Positions 22,201-34,500 of a stretch of DNA of 64,000 nt are shown here, piece after piece. Source of the DNA: Aristolochia californica (taxonomy: Eukaryota; Streptophyta; Magnoliopsida; Piperales; Aristolochiaceae); NCBI GenBank assembly GCA_029961685.1, contig JARWKL010000002.1, positions 22,102,908-22,166,907 on the forward strand. Reading direction: 5' to 3'. A program made the translations under genes and the position numbers. The notes under the pieces are model-generated. The model was not told the origin of the DNA and searched no databases. It was given only the letters and a program-made list of their open reading frames with translations. Positions within the stretch are counted from its first letter, which is position 1. Every line of letters begins with the position of its first letter.

Positions 22201-25200
22201 GACATCTAACTGATCCCAACATGCTTGAAGTGTGGTGGATGTGCATGCCACAAGCATTTTGAGGATGCTAGTGGCTAGTGATCCAAAAATTTGGGGGAGA
22301 AGAAACAGTTAAATTCTCAAGTGGTTGGATATTTACCAGAGCCAAACAACCCACTTTTTACCTATCCTTAAAAAACACTTATGCTTTTCGAAATTATCTC
22401 TCTCAGAATTTGTGCATTTCCATTTTGGATGTTCAAGTTTTTTTTTTTTTTACATCCAAACTTGAGTTTCCACTCTCCCATTTTTCCTTGTAAACATAAA
22501 AGATAAAAGATCGCAACAAAATGAAAATTTTAGAGTTCATGAGTGCAAAAGAATTTGAAAACTATAATAAATAGAAAATTATTTCACGCACCAAAAAATG
22601 AACCCCAAAATCCATGATTTGGAAATTCCACTAGTACAACCCCCTAATAATAGCTTCGTGGAATTTTACAGGAAAGAGACTTCTAACTGATCCCAACATG
22701 CTTTAAGTGTGGTGGATGTGCATGCCACAAGCATGTTGAGGATGCAAGAGGCCAAGTGATCGAAAAATTAGGGGGAGTAGAAAAAGTTAAATTCTCTAGT
22801 GGTTGGATATTTACCAGAGCCAAACAACCCACTTTTTGCCTATCCTTAAAAATTACTGATGCTTTTTGGAATTATCTCTCTCAGCATTTGTGCATTTCCA
22901 TTTTTGATGTTCAAATTTTTTTTTTTCAGATCCTAACTTGAGTTTCCATCTCCCATTTTTCCTCGTAAACAAAAAAGATATAAGATCGCAACCAAATGAA
23001 AATTTTAGAGTTCATGTGTGCAAAAAAACTTGAAAACTATAATAAAGAGAAAATTATTTCACGCCCAAAAAATGAACCCCCTAATCATTGTTTGGGAAAG
23101 TCCACTAGTACCACCCCCTAATAATAGCTTGGTGGAATTTTATAGGAAAGGGATTTCTAACTGATCCCAACATGCTTGAAGTGAGGTGGATGTGCATGGC
23201 ACAAGCATGTTGAGGATGCAAGTGCCCTAGTGATCGAAAAATTAGGGGGAGTAGAAAAAGTTAAATTCTCAAGTAGTTTGATATTTACCAGAGCCAAACA
23301 ACCCACTTTTTGCCTATCCTCAAAAATCACAGATGCTTTTTGGAATTATCTCTCTCAGGATTTGTGCATTTCCATTTTGGATGTTCAAATTTTTTTTTTC
23401 AAATCCAAACTTGAGTTTCCACTCTCCCATTTTTCCTCGTAAACAAAAAAGATATTAGATCGCAACAAAATGAAAATTTTAGAGTTCATGTGTGCAAAAA
23501 AATTTGAAAACTATAATAAATAGAAAATTATTTCACGCACTAAAAAATAACCCCAAAATCAATGTTTGGGAAATTCCACTTTAACAACCCACTAATAATA
23601 GCTTGGTGGAATTTTAAAAGAAAGAGACTTCTAACTGATCCCAACATGCTTTAAGTGTGGTGGATGTGCATGCCACAAGCATTTTGAGGATGCTAGTGGC
23701 TAGTGATTCAAAAATTTGGGGAGTAGAAACAGTTAAATTCTCAAGTGGTTGGATATTTACCAGAGCCGAACAACCCACTTTTTACCTATCCCTAAAAATC
23801 ACTTATGCTTTTTGAAATTATCTCTCTCAGCATTTGTGCATTTCCATTTTGGATGTTCAAGTTTTTTTTTTTTACATCCAAACTTGAGTTTCCACTCTCC
23901 CATTTTTCCTTGTAAACATAAAAGATAAAAGATCGCATCAAAATGAAAATTTTAGAGTTCATGTGTGCAAAAGAATTTGAAAACTATAATAAATAGAAAA
24001 TTATTTCACGCACCAAAAAATGAACCCCAAAATCCATGATTTGGAAATTCCACTAGTACAACCCCCTAATAATAGCTTCGTGGAATTTTACAGGAAAGAG
24101 ACTTCTAACTGATCCCAACATGCTTTAAGTGTGGTGGATGTGCATGCCACAAGCATGTTGAGGATGCAAGTGGCCAAGTGATCGAAAAATTAGGGGGAGT
24201 TGAAAAAGTTAAATTCTAAAGTGGTTGGATATTTACCAGAGCCAAACAACCCACTTTTTGCCTATCCTTAAAAATCACTGATGCTTTTTGGAATTATCTC
24301 TCTCAGCATTTGTCCATTTCCATTGTTGATGTTCAAATTTTTTTTTTTTCTGATCCTAACTTGAGTTTCCATCTCCCATTTTTCCTCGTAAACAAAAAAG
24401 ATATAAGATCGCAACAAAATTAAAATTTTAGAGTTCATGTGTGCAAAAAAATTTGAAAACTATAATAAAGAGAAAATTATTTCACGCCCAAAAAATGAAC
24501 CCCCTAATCATTGTTTGGGAAAGTCCACTAGTACCACCCCCTAATAATAGCTTGGTGGAATTTTATAGGAAGGGGATTTCAAACTGATCCCAACATGCTT
24601 GAAGTGAGGTGCATGTGCATGGCACAAGCATGTTGAGGATGCAAGTGCCCTAGTGATCGAAAAATTAGGGGAGTAGAAAAAGTTAAATTCTCAAGTAGTT
24701 TGATATTTACCAGAGCCAAACAACCCACTTTTTGCCTATCCTCAAAAATCACAGATGCTTTTTGGAATTATCTCTCTCAGGATTTGTGCATTTCCATTTT
24801 GGATGTTCAAATTTTTTTTTTTCAAATCCAAACTTGAGTTTCCACTCTCCCATTTTTCCTCGTAAACAAAAAAGATATTAGATCGCAACAAAATGAAAAT
24901 TTTAGAGTTCATGTGTGCAAAAAAATTTGAAAACTATAATAAATAGAAAATTATTTCACGCACTAAAAAAGAACCCCAAAATCCATGTTTTGGAAATTCC
25001 ACTTTAACTACCCACTAATAATAGCTTGGTGGAATTTTAAAAGAAAGAGACTTCTAACTGATCCTAACATGCTTTAAGTGTGGTGGATGTGCATGCCACA
25101 AGCATTTTGAGGATGCTAGTGGCTAGTGATCCAAAAATTTGGGGGAGTAGAAACAGTTAAATTCTCAAGTGGTTGGATATTTACCAGAGCCAAACAACCC

Positions 25201-27650
25201 ACTTTTTACCTATCCCTAAAAATCACTTATGCTTTTTGAAATTATCTCTCTCAGCTTTTGTGCATTTCCATTTTGGATGTTCAAGTTTTTTTTTTACATC
25301 CAAACTTGAGTTTCCACTCTCCCATTTTTCCTTGTAAACATAAAAGATCAAAGATCGCAACAAAATGAAAATTTTAGAGTTCATGTGTGCAAAAGAATTT
25401 GAAAACTATAATAAATAGAAAATTATTTCACGCACCAAAAAATGAACCCCAAAATCCATGATTTGGAAATTCCACTAGTACAACCCCCTAATAATAGCTT
25501 CGTGGAATTTTACAGGAAAGAGACTTCTAACTGATCCCAACATGCTTTAAGTGTGGTGGATGTGCATGCCACAAGCATTTTGAGGATGCAAGTGTCCAAG
25601 TGATCGAAAAATTAGGGGGAGTAGAAAAAGTTAAATTCTCCAGTGGTTGGATATTTACCAGAGCCAAACAACCCACTTTTTGCCTATCCTTAAAAATCAC
25701 TGATGCTTTTTGGAATTATCTCTCTCAGCATTTGTGCATTTCCATTTTGGATGTTCAAGTTTTTTTTTTACATCCAAACTTGAGTTTCCACTCTCCCATT
25801 TTTCCTTGTAAACATAAAAGATAAAAGATCGCAACAAAATGAAAATTTTAGAGTTCATGTGTGCAAAAGAATTTGAAAACTATAATAAATAGAAAATTAT
25901 TTCGCGCACCAAAAAATGAACCCCAAAATCCATGATTTGGAAATTCCACTAGTACAACCCCCTAATAATAGCTTCGTGGAATTTTACAGGAAAGAGACTT
26001 CTAACTGATCCCAACATGCTTTAAGTATGGTGGATGTGCATGCCACAAGCATGTTGAGGATGCAATTGGCCAAGTGATTGAAAAATTAGGGGGAGTAGAA
26101 AAAGTTAAATTCTCAAGTGGTTGGATATTTACCAGAGCCAAACAACCCACTTTTTGCCTATCCTTAAAAATCACTGATGCTTTTTGGAATTATCTCTCTC
26201 AGAATTTGTGCATTTCCATTTTTGATGTTCAAATTTTTTTTTTTCAGATCCTAACTTGAGTTTCCATCTCCCATTTTTCCTCGTAAATAAAAAAAAAATA
26301 AGATCGCAACAAAATTAAAATTTTAGAGTTCATGTGTGCAAAAAAATTTGAAAACTATAATAAAGAGAAAATTATTTCACGCCCAAAAAATGAACCCCCT
26401 AATCATTGTTTGGGAAAGTCCACTAGTACCACCCCCTAATGATAGCTTGGTGGAATTTTATAGGAAGGGGATTTCAAACTGATCCCAACATGCTTGAAGT
26501 GAGGTGGATGTGCATGGCACAAGCATGTTGAGGATGCAAGTGCCCTAGTGATCGAAAAATTAGGGGGAGTAGAAAAAGTTAAATTCTCAAGTAGTTTGAT
26601 ATTTACCAGAGCCAAACAACCCACTTTTTGCCTATCCTCAAAAATCACAGATGCTTTTTAGAATTATCTCTCTCAGGATTTGTGCATTTCCATTTTGGAT
26701 GTTCAAATTTTTTTTTTTCAAATCCAAACTTGAGTTTCCACTCTCCCATTTTTCCTCGTAAACAAAAAAGATATTAGATCGCAACAAAATGAAAATTTTA
26801 GAGTTCATGTCTGCAAAAAAATTTGAAAACTATAATAAATAGAAAATTATTTCACGCACTAAAATAGAACCCCAAAATCCATGTTTTGGAAATTCCACTT
26901 TAACTACCCACTAATAATAGCTTGGTGGAATTTTAAAAGAAAGAAACTTCTAACTGATCCTAACATGCTTAAAGTGTGGTGGATGTGCATGCCACAAGCA
27001 TTTTGAGGATGCTAGTGGCTAGTGATCCAAAAATTTGGGGGAGTAGAAACAGTTAAATTCTCAAGTGGTTGGATATTTACCAGAGCCAAACAACCCACTT
27101 TTTACCTATCCCTAAAAATCACTTATGCTTTTTGAAATTATCTCTCTCAGCATTTGTGCATTTCCATTTTGGGTGTTCAAGTTTTTTTTTTTACATCCAA
27201 ACTTGAGTTTCCACTCTCCCATTTTTCCTTGTAAACATAAAAGATAAACGATCGCAACAAAATGAAAATTTTAGAGTTCATGTGTGCAAAAGAATTTGAA
27301 AACTATAATAAATAGAAAATTATTTCACGCACCAAAAAATGAACCCCAAAATCCATGATTTGGAAATTCCACTAGTACAACCACCTAATAATAGCTTCGT
27401 GGAATTTTACAGGAAAGAGACTTCTAACTGATCCCAACATGCTTTAAGTGTGGTGGATGTGCATGCCACAAGCATGTTGAGGATGCAAGTGGCCAAGTGA
27501 TCGAAAAATTAGGGGGAGTAGAAAAAGTTAAATTCTCAAGTGGTTGGATATTTACCAGAGCCAAACAACCCACTTTTTGCCTATCCTTAAAAATCACTGA
27601 TGCTTTTTGGAATTATCTCTCTCAGCATTTGTGCATTTCCATTTTGGATG
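19281..27650 (-). repeat. Three-unit higher-order repeat of about 1423 bp, six cycles
   Basis: Diagnostic variants return every third unit. The mark GTAGAAACAATT/GTAGAAACAGTT lies at 19462, 20885, 22302, 23726, 25150 and 27046, giving intervals of 1423, 1417, 1424, 1424 and 1896. A second mark, TTTCCATCTCCC (lacking the usual ACTCT), lies near 20100, 21523, 22947, 24370 and 26266 in the same phase. A third, AGTACCACCCC with CCTAATC before it, lies near 21684, 23108, 24531 and 26426. The first two cycles differ more from the rest (MMKK-type versus later variants), so the array grew stepwise. One cycle has an extra unit. Confidence 0.88.
25150..27045 (-). repeat. Expanded four-unit cycle with a chimeric unit
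   Basis: This cycle is 1896 bp instead of about 1423. The extra unit (around 25580-26050) begins like the second unit of the cycle (GTGATCGAAAAATTAGGGGG) but from about 25755 continues like the first unit (TTCAAGTTTTTTTTTACATCC and CCTTGTAAACATAAAAG). Such a hybrid is the expected product of unequal crossing-over or gene conversion between neighbouring, different units. Confidence 0.8.
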
Positions 27651-30600
27651 GTCAAATTTTTCTTTTTCTGATCCTAACTTGAGTTTCCACTCTCCCATTT
27701 TTACACGCAAACAAAAAAGATATAAGATCGCAACAAAATGAAAATTTTAGGGTTCATGCGTGCAAAATAATTTGAAAACTATAATAAAGAGAAATTTATT
27801 TCACGCTCTAAAAAAGAACCCAAAATCAGTATTTGGGAAATTCCACTAGTACAACCCCCTAATAATTGCTTGGTGGAATTTTATAGGAAAGAGACTTCTA
27901 ACTAATCCCAACATGCTTTAAGTGTGGTGGATGTGCATGCCACAAGCATGTTGAAGATGCAAGTGGCCAAGTGATCCAAAAATTAGGGGAGTAGAAAAAG
28001 TTAAATTCTCAAGTGCTTGGATAATTACCAGAGCAAAACAACCCACTTTTTGCCTATCCTTAAAAATCACAGATGCTTTTTGGAATTATCTCTCTCAGCA
28101 TTTTCGCATTTCCATTTTTGATGTTCAAATTTTTTTTTTTCAGATCCAAAATTAAGTTTCCACTCTCGCATTTTTCCTCTTAAACAAAAAAGATAAAAGA
28201 TCGCAAAAAAATGAAAATTTTAGAATTCATATGTGCAAAAAGATATGAAAACTACAATAAATAGAAAATTATTTCACTCACTAAAAATGAACCCCAAAAT
28301 CCTAGTTTGGGAAATTGCACTAGTACAACCACCTAATAATAACTTGGTGGAATTTTATAGGAAAGAGACTTCTAATTGATCCCAACATGCTTTAAGTGTG
28401 ATGGATGTGCATGCCACAAGCATGTTGAGGATACAAGTGGCCTAGTGATCCAAAAATTAGGGGGAATAGAAAAAGTTAAATTCTAAAGTAGTTGGATATT
28501 TACCAGAGCCAAACAAACCACTTTTTGCCTATCCTTAAAAATCACAGATGCTTTTTGGAATTATCTCACTCAGCATTTGTGCATTTCCATTTTGGATGTT
28601 AAAATTTTTTTTTGTCAGATCCAAACTTGAGTTTCCACTCTCCCATATTTCTACGTAAACAAAAGAGATTAAAGATCGCAACAAAATGAAAATTTTAGAG
28701 TTCATGTGAGGAAAAAAATTTGAAAACTATAATAAATAGAAAATTATTTCACGCACTAAAAATGAACCCCAAAATCCAAGTTTGGGAAATTCCACTAGTA
28801 CAACCCCCTAATAATAGCTTGGTGGAATTTTATAGGAAAGAGACTTCTAACTGATCCCAACATGCTTTAAGTGTGGTAGATGTGCATGCCACAAGCATGT
28901 TGAGGATGCAAGTGCCCTAGTGATCCAAAAATTTGGGAGAGTAGAAAAAGTTAAATTTTCAAGTGGTTGGATATTACCAGAGCCAAAACCCACTTTTGCC
29001 CTATCCTAATAACTCACAGATGCTTTTTGGAATTATCTCTCTCAGTACTTGTGCATTTCCATTTTGGATGTTCAATTTTTTTTTTCAGATCCAAACCTGA
29101 GTTTCCACTCTCCCATTTTTCCTCGAAAACAAAAAAGATATTTGATCGCAACAAAATGAAAATTTTAGAGTTCATGTGTGCAGAAAATATGAAAACTACA
29201 ATAAATATAAAATTATTTCACGTACTAAAATGAACCCCAAAATCCATGTTTGGGAAATTCCACTAGTACAACCCCCTAATAATAGCTTGGTGAAATTTTA
29301 TTGGAAAGAGACTTCTAAGTGATCCCAACATGCTTTAAGTGTGGTGGATGTGCATGCCACAAGCATGTTGAGGATGCAAGTGGCCTAGTGATCCAAAAAT
29401 TCGGGGGAGTAGAAAAAGTTAAAATCTCAAGTGGTTGGATAATTACCAGAGCCAAACAACCCACTTTTTGCCTATCCTTAAAAATTACTGATGCGTTTTG
29501 AAATTATCTCTCTCAGCATTTATACATTTCCATTTTGGATGTTCAAATTTTTTTTTTTGATCCAAACTTTAGTTTCCACTCTCCCATATTTCCTCGTAAA
29601 CATAAAAGATAAAAGATCGCAACAAAATAAAAATTTTAGAGTTCATGTGTGCAAAAAAATTTAAAAACTATAATAAATAGAAAATAAGTTCACGTACTAA
29701 AAATGAACCCCAAAATCCTTGTTTTGGAAATTTCACTAGTACAACCCCCTAATAATAGCTTGGTGGAATTTTACAGGAAAGAGACTTCTAACCGATCCCA
29801 ACATGCTTTAAGTGTGGTGGATGTGCATGCCACAAGCATGTTGAGGATGCAAGTGGCCAAGTGATCGAAAAATTAGGGGGAGTAGAAAAAGTTAAATTCT
29901 CAAGTGGTTGGATATTTACCAGAGCCAAACAACCCACTTTTTGCCTATCCTTAAAAATCACTGATGCTTTTTGGATTTATCTCTCTCAGCATTTGTGCAT
30001 TTCCATTTTGGATGTTCAAATTTTTCTTTTTTAGATCCTAACTTGAGTTTCCACTCTCCCATTTTTACTCGTAAACAAAAAAGATATAAGATCGCAACAA
30101 AATGAAAATTTTAGAGTTCATGCGTGCAATAAAATTTGAAAACTATAATAAAGAGAAATTTATTTCACGCACTAAAAATGATCCCCAAAATCAATATTTG
30201 GGAAAGTCCACTAGTACAACCCCCTAATAATAGCTTGGTGGAATTTTATATGAAAGAGACTTCTAAGTGATCCCAACATGCTTTAAGTGTGGTGGATGTG
30301 CTTGCCACAAGCATGTTGAGGATGCAAGTGGCCCAGTGATCCAAAAATTAGGGGGAGTAGAAAAAGTTAAATTCTCAAGTGGTTGGATATTTACCAGAGC
30401 CAAACAACCCACTTTTTGCCTATCCTTAAAAATCACAGATGCTTTTTGGAGTTATCTCTCTCAGGATTTGTGCATTTCCATTTTGGATCTTCAAATTTTT
30501 TTTTTCAGATCCAAACTTGAGTTTCGACCCTCCCATTTTTCCTCGTACACAAAAAAGATATAAGATCGCAACAAAATGAAAATTTTAGAGTTCATGCGTG

Positions 30601-31529
30601 CAAAAAAATTTGAAAACTATAATAAATAGAAAATTATTTCACGCACTAAAAATGAACCCCAAAATCCATGTTTGGGAAATTCCACTAGTACAACCCCCTA
30701 ATAATAGCTTGGTGAAATTTATATAGGAAAGACACATCTAACTGATCCCAACATACTTTAAGTGTGGTGGATGTGCATGCCACAAGCATTTTGAGGATGC
30801 AAGTGGCCGAGTGATCCAAAAATTAGGGGGAGTAGAAAAAGTTAAATTCTCAAGAGGTTGGATATTTACCAGAGCCAAACAACCCACTTTTTGCCTATCC
30901 TTAAAAATCACAGATGCTTTTTGGAATTATCTCTCTCAGCATTTGTGCATTTCCATTTTGGATCTTCAAATTTTTTTTTTCAGATCCAAACTTGAGTTTC
31001 CACTCTCCCATTTTTCCTCGTAAACAAAAAAGATATAAGATCGCAACAAAATGAAAATTTTAGAGTTCATGTGAGCAGAAAAATTTGAAAACTACAATAA
31101 ATAGAATATTATTTCACCCACTAAAAATGAACCCCAACATCCATGTTTGGGAAATTCCACTAGTACAACTCCCTAATAATAGCTTTGTGGAATTTTATAG
31201 GAAAGAGACTTCTAACTCATCCAAAAATGCTTTAAGTGAGGTGGATGTGCATGGCACAAGCATGTTGAGGATGCAAGTGGCCTTGTGATCCAAAAATTAG
31301 GGGGAGTAGAAAAAGTTAAATTCTCAAGTGGTTGGATATTTACGAGAGCCAAACAACCCACTTTTGCCTATCCTTAAAAATCACTGATGCTTTTTGGAAT
31401 TATCTCTCTCAGCATTTGTACATTTCCATTTTCGATGTTAAAAATTTTCTTTTTCAGATCCAAACTTGAGTTTCCACTCTCCCATTTTTCTTCGCAAACA
31501 AAAAAGATATAAGATGGCAACAAAATGAA
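27651..31529 (-). repeat. Block II: mixed units between two higher-order regions
   Basis: About eight units with no regular higher order that I could follow. The units at about 27490 and 29854 share GTGGCCAAGTGATCG, and both are followed by a TTTTTCTTTTT interruption of the T tract and GTTCATGCGTGCAA. They are therefore copies of one unit type five units apart (about 2364 bp). Confidence 0.75.
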
Positions 31530-34500
31530 AATTTTAGAGTTCATGTGTGCAAAAAATTTTGAAAACAATAATAAATAGAAAATTATTTCACGCACTAAAA
31601 ATGAACCCCAAAATACATGTTTGGGAAATTCCACTAGTACAACACCCTAATAATAGCTTGGTGGATATTTATAGGAAAAAGACTTCTAACTGATCCCAAA
31701 ATGCTTTAAGTGCGGTGGATGTGCATGCTACAAGCAAGTTGAGGATGCAAGTGGCCTAGTGATCCAAAAATTAGGGGGAGTAGAAAAAGTTAAATTCTCA
31801 AGTGGTTGGATATTTACCAGAGCCAAACAACCCACTTTTTGCCTATCCTTAAAAATCTGAGATGCTTTTTGGAATTATCATTCTCAGCATTTGTGCATTT
31901 CCATTTTGGATGTTCAAATTTTTTTTTTAGATCCAAACTTGAGTTTCCACTCTCCCATTTTTCCTCGTAAACAAAAAAGATATAAGATCGCACCAAAATG
32001 AAAATTTTAGAGTTCATGTGTGCAAAAAGAATTTGAAACCTATATAATAAATAAAAAATTATTTCACGTACTAAAAATGAACCCAAAAATCCATGTTTGG
32101 GAAATTCCACTAGTACAACCCCCTACTAATAGCTTGGTGGAATTTTACAGGAAGGAGACTTCTAACTGATCCCAACATGCTTTAAGTGTGGTGGATGTGC
32201 ATGCACAAGCATGTTGAGGATGCAAGTGGCCTAGTGATCCAAAAATTAGGGAGAGTAAAAAATGTGAAATTCTCAAGTGGTTGGATATTTACCAGAGCCA
32301 AACAACCCACTTTTTGCCTATCCTTAAAAATCACTGATCCTTTTTGGAATTATCTCTCTCAGCATTTGTGCATTTCCATTTTGGATGATCAAATTTTTTT
32401 TTTCAGATCCAATCTTGAGTTTTCACTCTCCCTTTTTCCTCGTAAACAAAAAAGATATAAAATCGCAACAAAATGAAAATTTTAGAGTTCATGTGTGCAA
32501 AAAAATTCGAAAACTATAATAAATAGAAAATAATTTCACGCACTACAAATGAACCCCAAAATCCTTGTTTGGGAAATTCCATTAGTACAACCCCCTTATA
32601 ATAGCTTGGTGGAATTTTATAGGAAAGAGACTTCTAACTGATCCCAATATGCTTTAAGTGTGGTGGATGTGCATGCCACAAGCATGTTGAGGATCCAAGT
32701 GGCCTAGTGATCCAAAAATTAGGGGCAGAAGAAAAAATTAAATTCTCAAGTGGTTGGATATTTACCATAGCCAAACAACCCACTTTTTGCCTATCCTTAA
32801 AAATCACAGATACTTTTTGGAATTATCTCTCTCAGCATTTGTTCATTTCCTTTTTGGCAGTTCAATTTTTTTTTTCAGATCCAACCTTGAGTTTTCACTC
32901 TCCCATTGTTCCTCATAAACAAAAAAGATATAAGATCGCATCAAAATGAAAATTTTAGATTTCCTGTGTGCAAAAAAATTGAAAACTATAATAAATAGAA
33001 AATTATTTCACGCACTAAAAATGAACTCCAAAATCCATGTTTTGGAATTTCCTCTACTACAACCCCCTAATAATATTTTGGTGGAATTTTATATGAAAGA
33101 GACTTCTAACTGATCCCAACATGTTTTAAGTGTGGTGGATTGGCATGCCACAAGCATGTTGAGGATGCAAGTGGCCTAATGATCAAAAAATTAGGGGCAG
33201 TAGAAAAAATTAAATTCTCAAGAGTTTGGATATTTACCAGAGCCAAACAACCCACTTTTTGCCTATCCTTAAAAATCACAGATACTTTTTGGAAATATCT
33301 CTCTCAGAATTTGTGCATTTCCATTTTGGATGTTTAAATTTTTTTTTTTCAGATCCAAACTTGAGTTTTCACTCTCTCTTTTTTCCTCGTAAGAAAAAAA
33401 AAAATAAGGTCGCAACAAAAAGAAAATTTTAGATCACATGTGTGCAAAAAAATTTGAAAACTATAATAAATAGAAAATTATTTCACACACTAAAAATGAA
33501 CTCCAAAATCAATTTTTGGGAAATTCCACTAGTACAACCCCCTACGAATAGCTTGGTGGAATTTTTTTGGAAAGAGACTTGTAACTGATCCCAACATGCT
33601 TTAAGTGTGGAGGATATGCATGCCACAAGCTTGTTGTGGATGCAAGTGGCCTGGTTATCCAAAAATTAGGGGGAGTAGAATAAGTTAAATTCTCAAGTGG
33701 TTGGATAATTACATGAGCCAAACAACCCAGATTTTGCCTATCCATAAAAATCGCAGATACTTTTTGGAATTTTCTCTCTCAGCTTTTGTGCATTTCCATT
33801 TTGGCTGTTCAAATTTTTTTTTCAGATCCAAACTCTAGTTTCCTCTCTCCCATTTTTCCTCGTAAACAAAAAAGATATAAGATCGCAACAAAATGAAAAT
33901 TATAGAGTTCATGTGTGCAAAAAAATTTGAATAAATAGAAAATTATTTCACGCACTAAAAATGAACGCCAAAATCCATGTTTGGGAAATTCCACTAGTAC
34001 AACCCCCTAATAATAGCTTGGTGGAATTTTATGGGAAAGTGACTTTTAACTTATCCCAACATGCTTTAAGTGTGGTGGATGTGCATGCCACAAGCATGTT
34101 GAGGAGGCAAGTGGCCTAGTGATCCAAAAATTGGGGGAGTAGAAATAGTTAAATTCTCAAGTGGTTGGATATTTACCAGAGCCAAACAACCAACTTTTTG
34201 CCTATCCTCAAAAATCATAGATACTTTTTGGAATTATCTCTCCCAGCATTTGTGCATTTCCATTTTGGCTGTTCAATTTTTTTTTTTCAGATCCAAACTT
34301 GAGTTTCCTCTCTCCCATTGTTCCTCGTAAACAAAAAAGAGATAAGATCGCAACAAAGTGAAAATTTTAAAGTTCATGTGTGCAAAAAAATTTGAAAACT
34401 TTAATAAATAGAAAATTATTTCACGCACTAAAAATGAACCCCAAAATCTATGTTTGGAAAATTCCACTAGTACAATCCCCTAATAATAGCTTGGTAGAAT

